The position numbers and the translations under genes were made by a program. A DNA stretch of 64,000 nt from Oscillospiraceae bacterium (GTDB taxonomy: Bacteria > Bacillota > Clostridia > Oscillospirales > Oscillospiraceae). Positions 34,014-42,467 of this stretch are shown here, piece by piece (position 1 is the first letter of the stretch; each line of letters begins with the position of its first letter). Under the pieces are notes generated by a model. The model was given only the letters and a program-made list of their open reading frames with translations. It was not told where the DNA came from and made no database searches. The DNA lies in the NCBI GenBank assembly GCA_902774015.1, contig CACYHB010000005.1, positions 1 through 64,000 of the forward strand. Direction: 5' to 3'.

Positions 34014-36345
34014 GATCATCCTGCTGGACGGTGCCATGGGAACCATGCTCCAGAGCGCCGGCCTTCCCATGGGCCAGCCGCCGGAGGTCTGGAACCTGAC
34101 CGCGCCGGAGGTCGTGGCGGATATTCAGCGCCGCTATGTGGAGGCTGGGAGCCGGGTGCTCTACACCAACACCTTCGGCGCAAACCGGCGCAAGACCGCC
34201 GGCTGCGGCTATACGGTGGCGGAGCTGGTGGCGGGCGGCGTGCGCTGCGCAAGGATGGCCGCCGGGGATCTGCCGGTGCGCGTGGCGCTGGACATCGGAC
34301 CCATCGGCCAGCTTCTGGAGCCGCTGGGGACGCTGCGCTTCGAAGAGGCCTACGAGCTGTTTCGGGAGCAGGTCATTGCCGGCGCAGAGGCCGGCGCCGA
34401 CCTGATCGTGATCGAGACCATGAGCGACCTCTATGAGGTCAAGGCCGCGGTACTGGCAGCCAAAGAGAACAGCAGCCTGCCCGTGTGGGTCACCATGACC
34501 TTTGAGAAGAACGGGCGCAGCTTCGTGGGGGCGACGGTCCCCGCCATGGCGCTGACGCTGGACGGACTGGGCGTGGACGCCATGGGCTTCAACTGCAGCC
34601 TCGGCCCGCGGGAGCTGCTGCCCCTGGTCCGGGAGCTTCGGCAGTGGACCGACAAGCCCCTGATCCTCAAACCCAACGCGGGCCTGCCGGACCCCGCCAC
34701 CGGGGAGTACGCCATGACCGCGGCCTCCTTTGCCCGGGAAATGGCGGCGGCGCTGCCCCTGGGCGTGGAGATGATGGGCGGCTGCTGCGGAACGCGGCCC
34801 GATTTTATCCGCAGTCTCCGCGACTCTCTGCGCGGGGAGGCGGAGCCTGTGCCTGCCCCCGTGCGCCGGCACGGCGTGTGCTCCGGGCGCTTTGCGGTGG
34901 GGATGGAGGGCGTGCGCGTCATCGGCGAGCGCATCAATCCCACCGGAAAAAAGCGCTTTCAGCAGGCGCTGCGGGAAAACGACATCGACTATATCGTGCA
35001 GCGCGGCATCGAACAGCAGGACGCCGGCGCGGACATTCTGGACGTGAACGTGGGCCTTCCCGGCGTGGACGAGCCCGCCATGATGGCGCGGGTGGTCAAA
35101 GCGCTGCAGAGCGTGTGCGACCTGCCCCTGCAGATTGACTCCTCCGACCCCGCCGCCATCGAGGCGGGGCTGCGGGCCGTGAGCGGCAAGGCCATCGTCA
35201 ATTCGGTGAACGGCCGACCCGAGGTGCTGGAGGCCATCCTGCCCCTGTGCAAAAAGTACGGCGCGGCGGTGGTGGGCCTCTGCATGGACGAAAAGGGCAT
35301 CCCCGCCGACTGGCAGGGCCGCGCGGCCATCGCCCGGCGCATCCTGGACGCGGCGCTCGCCTGCGGCATTCCGAAGGAGGACGTGTATATCGACTGCCTG
35401 ACGCTGACGGTGTCCGTGCAGCAGGAGCAGGCGCGGGAGACGCTGCGGGCGCTGCATTATGTGAAAGAAGAGCTGGGCCTGCACACGGTGCTGGGCGTGA
35501 GCAACATCTCCTTCGGCCTGCCCGCCAGGGAAAACATCACCCTCAGCTTTTTGACCCAGGCGCTGTACGCCGGGCTGGATCTGCCCATCGTGAATCCCAA
35601 TCAGAGCGCCGTCATGGACGCCGTGGCCTCCTTCCGGGTCCTCTCGGGGGAGGATCGAAACAGCGAGGCCTATATCGGCCGTTTCGCCTCCCGGGAGGAG
35701 AAAAAGCCGGCTGCGGCCGAGAGCGGAATGAGCATCGGCGACGCGATCCTGCGCGGACTAGGCGGCGAGACGGCGCGGCTTACGGTCAAGGCGCTGATGG
35801 AGCGGGATGAGCTCTCCGTCATCAACGAACTGCTGATCCCGGCGCTTGACCGGGTGGGCGAGAAATACGAAAAGCAGGAGATCTTCCTGCCGCAGCTCAT
35901 CTCTGCGGCCAACGCCGCCTGCGAGGGCTTTGAGCTCATCAAGGCCCGCATCTCCCGCCGCGGCGGCGAGAGCGTGTCCAAGGGGAAAATCATCCTTGCC
36001 ACCGTGCAGGGGGACATCCACGACATCGGCAAGAACATCGTGCGCGTGGTTCTGGAGAACTACGGCTACACGGTCATCGATCTGGGGCGGGACGTGCCGG
36101 TCCAGGACGTGGTGGACGCCGCCATCCGGGAAAACGCGCGGCTGGTGGGCCTCTCGGCCCTGATGACCACCACGGTGGTGAGCATGCGCGATACCATCGC
36201 CGCCCTGCGCCGCAGCGGCCACGACTGTAAGATCATGGTGGGCGGCGCGGTACTGACGGAGGATTACGCCGCGCAGATCGGCGCGGATTACTATGCGAAG
36301 GACGCCAAGCAGAGTGTGGACATCGCCAGAAAGGTGCTGGGGTAA
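34003..36345 (+). CDS. metH: Cobalamin-dependent methionine synthase core (homocysteine, folate and B12 domains)
   Basis: A 780-residue protein lacking the activation domain. Residues 1-285: homocysteine S-methyltransferase barrel with zinc ligands in GFNCSLGPRE (about 196) and MGGCCGTRPDF (about 260). Residues about 300-560: pterin-binding barrel (RINPTGKKRF). Residues about 570-660: B12 cap helices. Residues about 660-780: cobalamin-binding domain with DIHDIGKNIV, whose His is the lower axial ligand. It methylates homocysteine from methyl-tetrahydrofolate. It lies between the activation subunit and MTHFR. The GTG start overlaps the upstream gene. Confidence 0.95.
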   Translation: MEHEIILLDGAMGTMLQSAGLPMGQPPEVWNLTAPEVVADIQRRYVEAGSRVLYTNTFGANRRKTAGCGYTVAELVAGGVRCARMAAGDLPVRVALDIGPIGQLLEPLGTLRFEEAYELFREQVIAGAEAGADLIVIETMSDLYEVKAAVLAAKENSSLPVWVTMTFEKNGRSFVGATVPAMALTLDGLGVDAMGFNCSLGPRELLPLVRELRQWTDKPLILKPNAGLPDPATGEYAMTAASFAREMAAALPLGVEMMGGCCGTRPDFIRSLRDSLRGEAEPVPAPVRRHGVCSGRFAVGMEGVRVIGERINPTGKKRFQQALRENDIDYIVQRGIEQQDAGADILDVNVGLPGVDEPAMMARVVKALQSVCDLPLQIDSSDPAAIEAGLRAVSGKAIVNSVNGRPEVLEAILPLCKKYGAAVVGLCMDEKGIPADWQGRAAIARRILDAALACGIPKEDVYIDCLTLTVSVQQEQARETLRALHYVKEELGLHTVLGVSNISFGLPARENITLSFLTQALYAGLDLPIVNPNQSAVMDAVASFRVLSGEDRNSEAYIGRFASREEKKPAAAESGMSIGDAILRGLGGETARLTVKALMERDELSVINELLIPALDRVGEKYEKQEIFLPQLISAANAACEGFELIKARISRRGGESVSKGKIILATVQGDIHDIGKNIVRVVLENYGYTVIDLGRDVPVQDVVDAAIRENARLVGLSALMTTTVVSMRDTIAALRRSGHDCKIMVGGAVLTEDYAAQIGADYYAKDAKQSVDIARKVLG

Positions 36346-37209
36346 ATGGAGAAGAAAAGCAAATTCTGGGATTCCCTGTGCGATCCTGCGTTGCGGCCCT
36401 TCGCCGTGGAGCTGGACAGCCCGGCCGGCCCCGAGGCGGCGGCCTTTCTGGCCGGCGCCCGGGAACTGCAGGCGCACGGCGCGGACCTGATCACCGTAGC
36501 CGACTGCCCCATGGGCCGGGTGCGCGCGGACGCGGGCATCATGGCGTGCAAGCTGCGCCGTGAGCTCGGGATGGAGACGCTGCCGCATATGAGCTGCCGG
36601 GACCGCAACTGGATCGCGGTGCAGTCTCTGCTCTTCGGCTTCGTGGCCGAGGGGATCGAGAACATGCTCCTTGTGACCGGCGACCCGGTGCCGCCGGAAT
36701 ACCGGGAAGAGGCCCACGGGGTCTATCACTTCAACTCCCGCGAACTGATCAGCCGTGTGCGCGGCCTCGATCTGCCGCTGCGGCTGTTCGCGGCGCTGAA
36801 TGTGAACGCCCGAAATTTCGAGGTGGAGCTGAAGCTGGCGCAGCAGAAGGAGGAGAGCGGCGCAGTGGGTTTTCTGACGCAGCCCGTCCTCTCCCGACGC
36901 GGACTCGAGAATCTGCGCCTCGCACGGGAAGCGCTGAACGGAAAGCTCCTGGGCGGCATCATGCCCATCGTGTCCCGGCGAAACGCGATCTTTCTGCAGC
37001 GGGAGGTCCACGGCGTGGTGGTGGACGACAGCCTCATCGCCCGCTATGAAGGCGCCGATCGGGCGCGCGGGGAGACGCTCGCTCTGGAGATCTCCGCCGA
37101 AGCCGCCCGGGCCATGCGCCCCTGGGTGGACGGCTACTATCTCATGACGCCCTTCGGCCGCACCGCTCTCGTCTGTCGGATCATGGAAGCGATCCGCACG
37201 GGATCCTGA
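36346..37209 (+). CDS. metF: Methylenetetrahydrofolate reductase
   Basis: A 287-residue MTHFR-type TIM barrel: FAVELDSPAGPEAAAFLAGA at the start, HMSCRDRNWIAVQSLLFG (about residues 80-97) and NMLLVTGDPVPPEY (about 105-118), all typical of the family. It supplies methyl-tetrahydrofolate for the MetH encoded upstream. The ATG follows the metH stop directly with no gap, so the three genes form a tight methyl-transfer operon. The C-terminal half diverges from E. coli MetF, as is usual for clostridial forms. Confidence 0.9.
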   Translation: MEKKSKFWDSLCDPALRPFAVELDSPAGPEAAAFLAGARELQAHGADLITVADCPMGRVRADAGIMACKLRRELGMETLPHMSCRDRNWIAVQSLLFGFVAEGIENMLLVTGDPVPPEYREEAHGVYHFNSRELISRVRGLDLPLRLFAALNVNARNFEVELKLAQQKEESGAVGFLTQPVLSRRGLENLRLAREALNGKLLGGIMPIVSRRNAIFLQREVHGVVVDDSLIARYEGADRARGETLALEISAEAARAMRPWVDGYYLMTPFGRTALVCRIMEAIRTGS

Positions 37210-37216
37210 CAAAAAA

Positions 37217-37250
37217 TCAGCCCGCACGTCTGTGCGGGCTGAAGTGTTTT
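37217..37250. terminator. Terminator after the methionine operon
   Basis: An 11-base perfect stem (TCAGCCCGCAC/GTGCGGGCTGA, GTCT loop) is followed by AGTGTTTT on the plus strand and by TTTTTT on the minus strand, serving both converging genes. Confidence 0.88.
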
Positions 37251-37260
37251 ACGGGTGTGT

Positions 37261-37992
37261 TTACGCTGCAAAGGGGACCACGTCGCTGATCTGGGCGTTG
37301 CCGTCCAGGTCGGCGTACACGGTGACGATGGCGCAGCCGTGCTCGCCGCCGTCCACGGGAATGGTCTCGCAGACGAAGCGGTAGTTGGTGCCGGAGACCA
37401 GCTGCGTGGCCAGCAGGGCGAGGGGCTTGAAGCCCATGCCGGTGTAACCTTCCATCGCCTTGTCAAAGATGGCCTGGAGCTCGGCGTTGACGCTGTTGTC
37501 TTCACCGGCCTGGCTCCAGCCGCCGGGCAGATCATTGATGCCGGTCTCGGCGCCGGAGTCGTACACGTCCAGCACGCTTGCGTTGCCCTCCAGATCCTCA
37601 TAGACCGTGACGATGGCGTAGGTCTCTGCAGGCTGCGCGGTCACGGTTGCGACGCGGCAGAGGAAGGCGTGGTTGCGGCCGGCCACCAGCTGGCTGCCCA
37701 GATAGGCCACGGGGGCGTAGGTCGCGCCCAGCAGCTTTTCGGTGGCCTTGCCCAGCAGATTCTCCATGTCCACAGTGACGACCGGGGTCTCGGCGGGGGT
37801 CCAGCCGCCCAGCAGGAAGGCTCCGCCCTCCTCGGCGGGGGCTTCTTCAGCGGCGGGGGCTTCTTCAGCGGCGGGGGCTTCTTCAGCGGCGGGAGCTTCC
37901 TCGGCGGCGGGCTGTTCGGCGCTCTTCTGGCCGCAGGCGGCGAGACTGAACAGCATGGCGGCACAAAGGAGCATAAGGATCATTTTCTTCAT
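37261..37992 (-). CDS. Lipoprotein with two cystatin-like domains
   Basis: A 243-residue lipoprotein: signal peptide with lipobox LAAC (Cys about 20), a repeated EEAPAA linker (about 28-55), then two domains of about 90 residues. Each has the cystatin pattern: GGW near its start (GGWTPAETP and GGWSQAGED), a helix, and the QxVxG-like loop with following strand (QLVAGRNHAF near 97 and QLVSGTNYRF near 194), then a Tyr-rich strand (AIVTVYEDLEGN, AIVTVYADLDGN). Cystatins inhibit papain-like cysteine proteases, so it may guard the cell surface; inhibition is not shown. The start at 37992 is placed by GAGGT spacing. Confidence 0.82.
   Translation of the reverse strand: MKKMILMLLCAAMLFSLAACGQKSAEQPAAEEAPAAEEAPAAEEAPAAEEAPAEEGGAFLLGGWTPAETPVVTVDMENLLGKATEKLLGATYAPVAYLGSQLVAGRNHAFLCRVATVTAQPAETYAIVTVYEDLEGNASVLDVYDSGAETGINDLPGGWSQAGEDNSVNAELQAIFDKAMEGYTGMGFKPLALLATQLVSGTNYRFVCETIPVDGGEHGCAIVTVYADLDGNAQISDVVPFAA
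37834..37911 (-). repeat. 18-base tandem repeat coding for EEAPAA
   Basis: About four copies of an 18-base unit (plus-strand form GCGGGGGCTTCTTCAGCG), the first three almost identical, encode the Glu/Ala/Pro linker of the cystatin-like lipoprotein. Identical units suggest recent slippage, so linker length may vary between strains. Confidence 0.85.
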
Positions 37993-38104
37993 GTTCATTT
38001 ACCTCTTTTTTCCAAAAGTCGTTTTGTATGGATCAAAGCTGTACCTTCGTACATCCCTTGATACGAGGTTTTTGCCCGTATGGCCGGACGGCCTCAGGGC
38101 GCTG

Positions 38105-38791
38105 TCAGCGGAGCTCCTGCCTGCCGGTTCTCCCATGGGCCGCCCGTGCCGCGGCGAGCAGCAGCCGGGCCAGCAGCAGCACCAGCAGGATCATGAGCGC
38201 GATGGCGTAAGCCGCGCCGATCCCCAGCGTGGTATAGCCTGCCGTCTCCGGCATCCAGCCGAACCAGCCGGCCGGCGCGCCGTAGTTCAAAAAGGGGTAG
38301 GGGGCCGTCATGCTCCCGCGGCCCCAGCGCAGGCCCAGCGCGCCGAGAAGGAAGATAAACAGAAGCCACAGCGCGGGCGGGATCGCGGCAAAAAGCGCGT
38401 GCCCTCTGCGCCAGGGATAGTCCGTGTCGTGCAGCAGAAAGTCCGTGATCGTCAGGATCGGGGTGATCACATGCAGGCACAGGCTCGCCCAGTGGTCCTG
38501 CCGATAAGCGGCGAGGATGCCGCCGGGCATGATCGGGCCGAGTACCAGCAGATACACCAGAAAGGTCAGGAAAATGGAGACGGCCGCCATGTATTTCCAG
38601 AGGCGAAGCGCGCGCTGCCGCCGAGGCGGCGAGAACAGCTGCAGCAGGACGACAAAGGCCGTGAACACGTTGGACAGCTGCGTAAAAAACGTAAAGCCGA
38701 TGGGCCAGTGCAGCAGCATGACAACGGCGTAGCCCGTGGACAGCAGGATGCCGACGCGCAGGAAACAGGCCGTTTTTGGCATGGTTTTCAA
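38105..38791 (-). CDS. Pr6Pr family membrane protein
   Basis: A 228-residue protein with six hydrophobic helices and the family's loop motifs: FTFFTQLSNVFTAFV (about residues 33-47), HVITPILTITDFLLHDTDYP (about 106-125) and APYPFLNYGAPAGWFG. The Pr6Pr (FAR-17a/AIG1-like) family has no settled function in bacteria; eukaryotic relatives are fatty-acid ester hydrolases. The TM layout and His/Asp/Pro motif fit. It is a single gene with a strong promoter. Confidence 0.8.
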   Translation of the reverse strand: MKTMPKTACFLRVGILLSTGYAVVMLLHWPIGFTFFTQLSNVFTAFVVLLQLFSPPRRQRALRLWKYMAAVSIFLTFLVYLLVLGPIMPGGILAAYRQDHWASLCLHVITPILTITDFLLHDTDYPWRRGHALFAAIPPALWLLFIFLLGALGLRWGRGSMTAPYPFLNYGAPAGWFGWMPETAGYTTLGIGAAYAIALMILLVLLLARLLLAAARAAHGRTGRQELR

Positions 38792-38846
38792 GAAAAAACT
38801 ACCTCATTCGGATGGATCGGACAGAGGATGCAAACGCTTGTTTTTC

Positions 38847-38875
38847 AGTATAGCCGCCGAAAAGCGGCCTGTCAA
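38847..38875 (-). promoter_or_regulatory. Sigma-A promoter for the Pr6Pr gene
   Basis: On the minus strand TTGACA (38870-38875), a 17-base spacer and TATACT (38847-38852). The spacer is itself a small palindrome, GCCGCTTTTCGGCGGC, a possible regulator site. Confidence 0.82.
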
Positions 38876-39024
38876 GCCAAAGCCCGCGACGCTGATGATA
38901 TGCGGTGCATAGGTGCGCCGGCGGGCAGCCTGCAGGAAAGCGAAAGATCCCGGGAATCCGGTGCCTTGTGATTATCACCAATTGACGCTTTTTGGAAATC
39001 ATGAGCTTTTTTAAGTATGACGAA

Positions 39025-39053
39025 TTGCGTTCTTCCTCTCTCTATGATAAAAT
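39025..39053 (+). promoter_or_regulatory. Probable promoter of the polysaccharide locus
   Basis: TTGCGT (39025-39030), a 17-base spacer and TAAAAT (39048-39053), 65 bases ahead of the first glycosyltransferase. Later genes are tightly spaced, so this could drive much of the 21 kb unit. Confidence 0.6.
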
Positions 39054-39117
39054 GTCCTAATGGAAAAGCCGCAGTTAGACAATTTTGATTCCAGAAGGCA
39101 GCAGAGGATTTGAACGC

Positions 39118-40263
39118 ATGAGAAGAGCGCTGATTGTTACATCCATAGGGGGGTTCCTCCCGCAGTTTGAGATGAATGACGTGCGCATCCTGCAGGATTA
39201 TGGGATGGAGGTACACTATGCCTCGGATTTTCAAGAGCCCTTTTATCATCTGGATCTGGATCAGCTGCGCGAGCAGGGGATCCGTCCGCATGCGGTTTCC
39301 ATCCACAAGAGTCCTGCCGCGATCCTGCGGAATCTGAAAGCCTTTTTCGAGATCCGGAAACTGATCGACCGGGAAGAGATCGACCTCGTTCACTGCCATA
39401 ATCCCCTGGGCGGGGCCGTGGGACGGCTCGCCGCCGCCGCGAGCCGAAGAAAGCCGAAGGTGATCTATACAGCCCACGGTTTTCACTTTTACATAGGCGC
39501 GCCGCTGCTCAACTGGCTGCTGTTCTATCCGGTGGAGCGCCTGCTCGCGCATTTCACCGACGTCATCATAACGATCAATGCCGAGGACCGGGAACGGGCC
39601 AAGACCTTCCGGCTGCGGCGCGGGGGCAGGGTTTATCGGATCCACGGCGTGGGCGTCGATATGAACCGCTTTCGTCCGCAGCCCCAGAAAAGGCAGGAGA
39701 TGCGCGCCAGGCTCGGCATCCCGGAGGATGGGTTCCACGTGGTTACGGCAGCGGAGCTGAACGAAAACAAGAACCAGAGCGCCGTGATCCGCGCCATCGC
39801 CGCCATGGAGGATCCCGCGGTCTATTACAGTATCTGCGGAAAGGGCTCCACGGCGGAAAAGCTGCGGGAGGAAATCGACGCGCAGGGCCTGGGAGAGCAT
39901 GTCCGGCTGGTGGGTTACCGCCATGATATTGAGGACGTCCTCCAGAGCGCGGACTGCTTCGCCTTCCCCTCTTTCCGGGAAGGGCTGGGCGTCGCTGCGG
40001 TTGAGGCGCTGGCCTGCGGGGTGCCGCTGATCGCCTCCGACAACCGCGGGACCAGGGAATACCTGCAGGATCAGGTGAACGGCTTCCGCTGCGGCGCTTC
40101 CGATCCGCCGAGCTTTACCCGCGCCCTGGAGCGTCTGAAGGCCGACGCCGCGCTGCGCAAGCGGATCAGCAGCTGCTGCCGTGCTTCCGTCTCCCGCTTT
40201 TCGGTGGAGGACACGGACAGAAGAATGAGAAAAATCTACAGGGAAGTAATCCATGAACAATAA
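39118..40263 (+). CDS. Glycosyltransferase family 4 (GT-B)
   Basis: A 381-residue GT4 enzyme. The N-terminal Rossmann half ends with VIYTAHGFHFYIGAPLLNWL (about residues 120-139). The donor-binding half has VTAAELNENKNQSAVIRAI and FAFPSFREGLGVAAVEALAC (about 282-301), the E-x7-E motif. It adds one sugar to the lipid-linked glycan in the cytoplasm. The start at 39118 follows GAGGATTTG. Its last bases overlap the next gene by 11 bases. The sugar is not known. Confidence 0.93.
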   Translation: MRRALIVTSIGGFLPQFEMNDVRILQDYGMEVHYASDFQEPFYHLDLDQLREQGIRPHAVSIHKSPAAILRNLKAFFEIRKLIDREEIDLVHCHNPLGGAVGRLAAAASRRKPKVIYTAHGFHFYIGAPLLNWLLFYPVERLLAHFTDVIITINAEDRERAKTFRLRRGGRVYRIHGVGVDMNRFRPQPQKRQEMRARLGIPEDGFHVVTAAELNENKNQSAVIRAIAAMEDPAVYYSICGKGSTAEKLREEIDAQGLGEHVRLVGYRHDIEDVLQSADCFAFPSFREGLGVAAVEALACGVPLIASDNRGTREYLQDQVNGFRCGASDPPSFTRALERLKADAALRKRISSCCRASVSRFSVEDTDRRMRKIYREVIHEQ

Positions 40264-41218
40264 TATGGACGAGATGGACGAGCCGATGAAGACGGAACCG
40301 GTTAAAGTATCCGTTATCATGGGCGTATACAACCAGACGGACAGGACCGCGCTGGACGAGGCGGTGGATTCCATTCTGGCACAGACGATGCCGGATTTTG
40401 AATTCATCATATATGATGACGGTTCTTTCCCGGAAGCGGCGCGCTATATCCGGAAACAGGGTGAAAAGGACCCCCGCATCCGCATCTGCGGACACGAGCA
40501 GAATCACGGGCTTGCCTTTTCCCTCAATGCCTGCGCCTCTCTTGCGCGCGGGCAATACATAGCGAGAATGGACGCGGACGACGTGGCTGCTCCGGAGCGC
40601 CTGGAGCGGCAGACCCGCTTTATGGACACCCACCCGGAAGTGGACTGGTGCGGCTCCAACGCCTATCTGTTTGACGGGAAGACCGTGTGGGGCTGCCGCG
40701 AGATGCCGGAGCGCCCCTCGGCGGAGGATTATCTGCGTTTTTCCCCCTATATCCACCCGACGGTGATGTACCGCAGGGAACTGCTGGAAAAGGTCCGGTA
40801 CAACACGCGCAACGAGCTGCTCCACTGCGAAGATTACGAGATCTTCATGCGGCTGCTGCGCAAAGGATATCACGGATACAACATCCAGGAAAACCTGCTG
40901 TATTACCGGGAGAACATGGCCAGCTACAATCGCAGGACCATTCGGCACCGCGTGAACGAGACGAAGGTGCGCTATCAGAATTTCAAACGCCTGGGGATCC
41001 TCTTCCCCAAGGGCTGGTTTTTCGTACTCAGACCGCTTCTGGGGATCGTGGTTCCGAAACGCCTGATCCAGGAGCACAAGAGAAAAGAAAGCGAAAAGAT
41101 CTATGCTGCAAAACGAGAAAAGGCTTCGGTATTACGAACGGGCGATCGGAAGAGATCCCCGGCTGAAGTCGGCGATCCGGCGGTACAGGGAAGAGAGACC
41201 GCAGCTTCCGCAAGATGA
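40253..41218 (+). CDS. Glycosyltransferase family 2
   Basis: A 321-residue GT-A enzyme. It has VKVSVIMGVYNQTDRTALDE, FIIYDDGSFPEA and the metal-binding ARMDADDVAAPERLERQTRF (DxD). A C-terminal helix region is membrane-associated (GWFFVLRPLLGIV). The last about 38 residues (from KIYAAKREKAS) have low-complexity charge and are read from DNA that also encodes the start of the next protein in another frame; the true C-terminus may be shorter, or a frameshift may have added this tail. Confidence 0.9.
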   Translation: MNNNMDEMDEPMKTEPVKVSVIMGVYNQTDRTALDEAVDSILAQTMPDFEFIIYDDGSFPEAARYIRKQGEKDPRIRICGHEQNHGLAFSLNACASLARGQYIARMDADDVAAPERLERQTRFMDTHPEVDWCGSNAYLFDGKTVWGCREMPERPSAEDYLRFSPYIHPTVMYRRELLEKVRYNTRNELLHCEDYEIFMRLLRKGYHGYNIQENLLYYRENMASYNRRTIRHRVNETKVRYQNFKRLGILFPKGWFFVLRPLLGIVVPKRLIQEHKRKESEKIYAAKREKASVLRTGDRKRSPAEVGDPAVQGRETAASAR

Positions 41219-42449
41219 GCTCCTTTACCTCTGCTCCTTCGCGCCTGCCGTTCTGGCGTTTGCGGAGTGGGTGCTGAGACAGGCGCGGGCGAGCGGAAAG
41301 AAACGGCTCTATTTCCTCGCAAGGGACGCCTACCCCGTCTATCTCGCCGCCCGGCGCCTGTGCGCGTCCGGCGCTCCGGCGCTTGACTGCAGATATCTGC
41401 ACGTTTCACGCTATTCCCTGCGAATGGCGGAGTACGGGCTGATGGGCCCGGCCTGCACGGAACGGCTTTGCGTGGGGGGTATCCGCGTGACGCTGCGCAA
41501 GATCCTGGCGCGCGGCGGCGTGGAGGATCTGGCGTCCGTCCTGGCGGAAGAGCTGGGCATGGCCGGTGAAGAGGACAGGGTGCTGAACTACCCCGAGATC
41601 CTGGCGCTCAGGCCGCGCCTGCAGGCGAGCGAGCGCTTCCTCGCGGCCGTTGCGGAACGCTCGAAACGGGTTTTCCCCGACGTTATGCGCTATCTGGAGC
41701 AGGAGGGCCTGCTGGAGGACGTGCCCTGGGCGCTGGTGGACAGCGGCTGGATCGGGACGCTGCAGCAGACGATGGAGAGGCTCCTGCGGAGCCGCCGCCC
41801 GGATATGCGCCTGGAGGGCTATTATTTCGGCCTGTATGAGGTCCCGGCAGGGGCCCGGCGGGACGCCTACCGCTGCTTCTACTTTTCCCCCGCCTCCGGC
41901 CTGCGGCGAAAGGTTTTATTCAGCAATTGCCTCTTTGAGACGCTCTGCTCCGCTCCCGAAGGGATGACGCTGCGCTATGCGCCGGCTGCGGACGGCAGGA
42001 TGGCTCCTGTGCTGCAGGGCGAGGGACTCAACAGGGCACGCATGGAGCGATACTGCGCGATGATCGATCGCCTGGCGGAGCTGTACGGCGCCGGGAGAGG
42101 CGCGCCCGAAGTCTCCGTCCGCTGCGCTGAACTCCTCGGGACGCTGATGGCCAGACCCGGCGCCTGGGAGGCGGAAAGCTTCGGAGAACTGCGCTTCTGC
42201 GACGACGTGCTGGAAAACACCGTACAGCAGATCGCCGAACCCCTCGGCAGGCGGGAACTCCGGCAGCAGCGGCTCTGGAACAGAGCGCTGATCCTGCTGG
42301 GGATCCGAAAAGAAGCGCTGCGGGAGAGCGCGTGGCCGGAGGGCAGTCTGGCCCGCTCGGCCGACAGCACCGTCCTGGACTTTGCCCGGATACGGCTGTA
42401 CAAGCTCCTCGTCTATCTCAGAAAAACATGGAAAACCGCACGGCGGTAA
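41103..42449 (+). CDS. Stand-alone C-terminal module of COG5610/HAD-type polysaccharide protein
   Basis: A 448-residue protein without the HAD motif I domain. It contains KKRLYFLARDAYPVYLAARR (about residues 66-85), VPWALVDSGWIGTLQQTMER (about 207-226) and GYYFGLYEVP. These correspond to SRDGDILKQVY, VDIGWAGSGAVSLACL and similar positions in the second half of the 677-residue HAD protein at 57347, so the two are related. It is typical of surface glycan loci; the reaction is unknown. The ATG at 41103 lies 116 bases inside the GT2 gene and has only a weak ribosome site, so the start is uncertain. Confidence 0.7.
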   Translation: MLQNEKRLRYYERAIGRDPRLKSAIRRYREERPQLPQDELLYLCSFAPAVLAFAEWVLRQARASGKKRLYFLARDAYPVYLAARRLCASGAPALDCRYLHVSRYSLRMAEYGLMGPACTERLCVGGIRVTLRKILARGGVEDLASVLAEELGMAGEEDRVLNYPEILALRPRLQASERFLAAVAERSKRVFPDVMRYLEQEGLLEDVPWALVDSGWIGTLQQTMERLLRSRRPDMRLEGYYFGLYEVPAGARRDAYRCFYFSPASGLRRKVLFSNCLFETLCSAPEGMTLRYAPAADGRMAPVLQGEGLNRARMERYCAMIDRLAELYGAGRGAPEVSVRCAELLGTLMARPGAWEAESFGELRFCDDVLENTVQQIAEPLGRRELRQQRLWNRALILLGIRKEALRESAWPEGSLARSADSTVLDFARIRLYKLLVYLRKTWKTARR

Positions 42450-42467
42450 AAAGGAAAAGGAAAACCC

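Larger units (their letters stand above)
38792..39117. other. Divergent intergenic region before the polysaccharide locus
   Basis: No gene is seen in these 326 bases. They hold the minus-strand promoter of the Pr6Pr gene (38847-38875) and a plus-strand promoter for the glycan locus (39025-39053). The 38876-39024 stretch between them is rather GC-rich and shows no terminator or recognised riboswitch. Confidence 0.6.

Noticed and set aside
37834..37911. Short repeats resembling a CRISPR array
   Set aside because: The units are directly adjacent, in frame and without spacers; they encode a protein linker.
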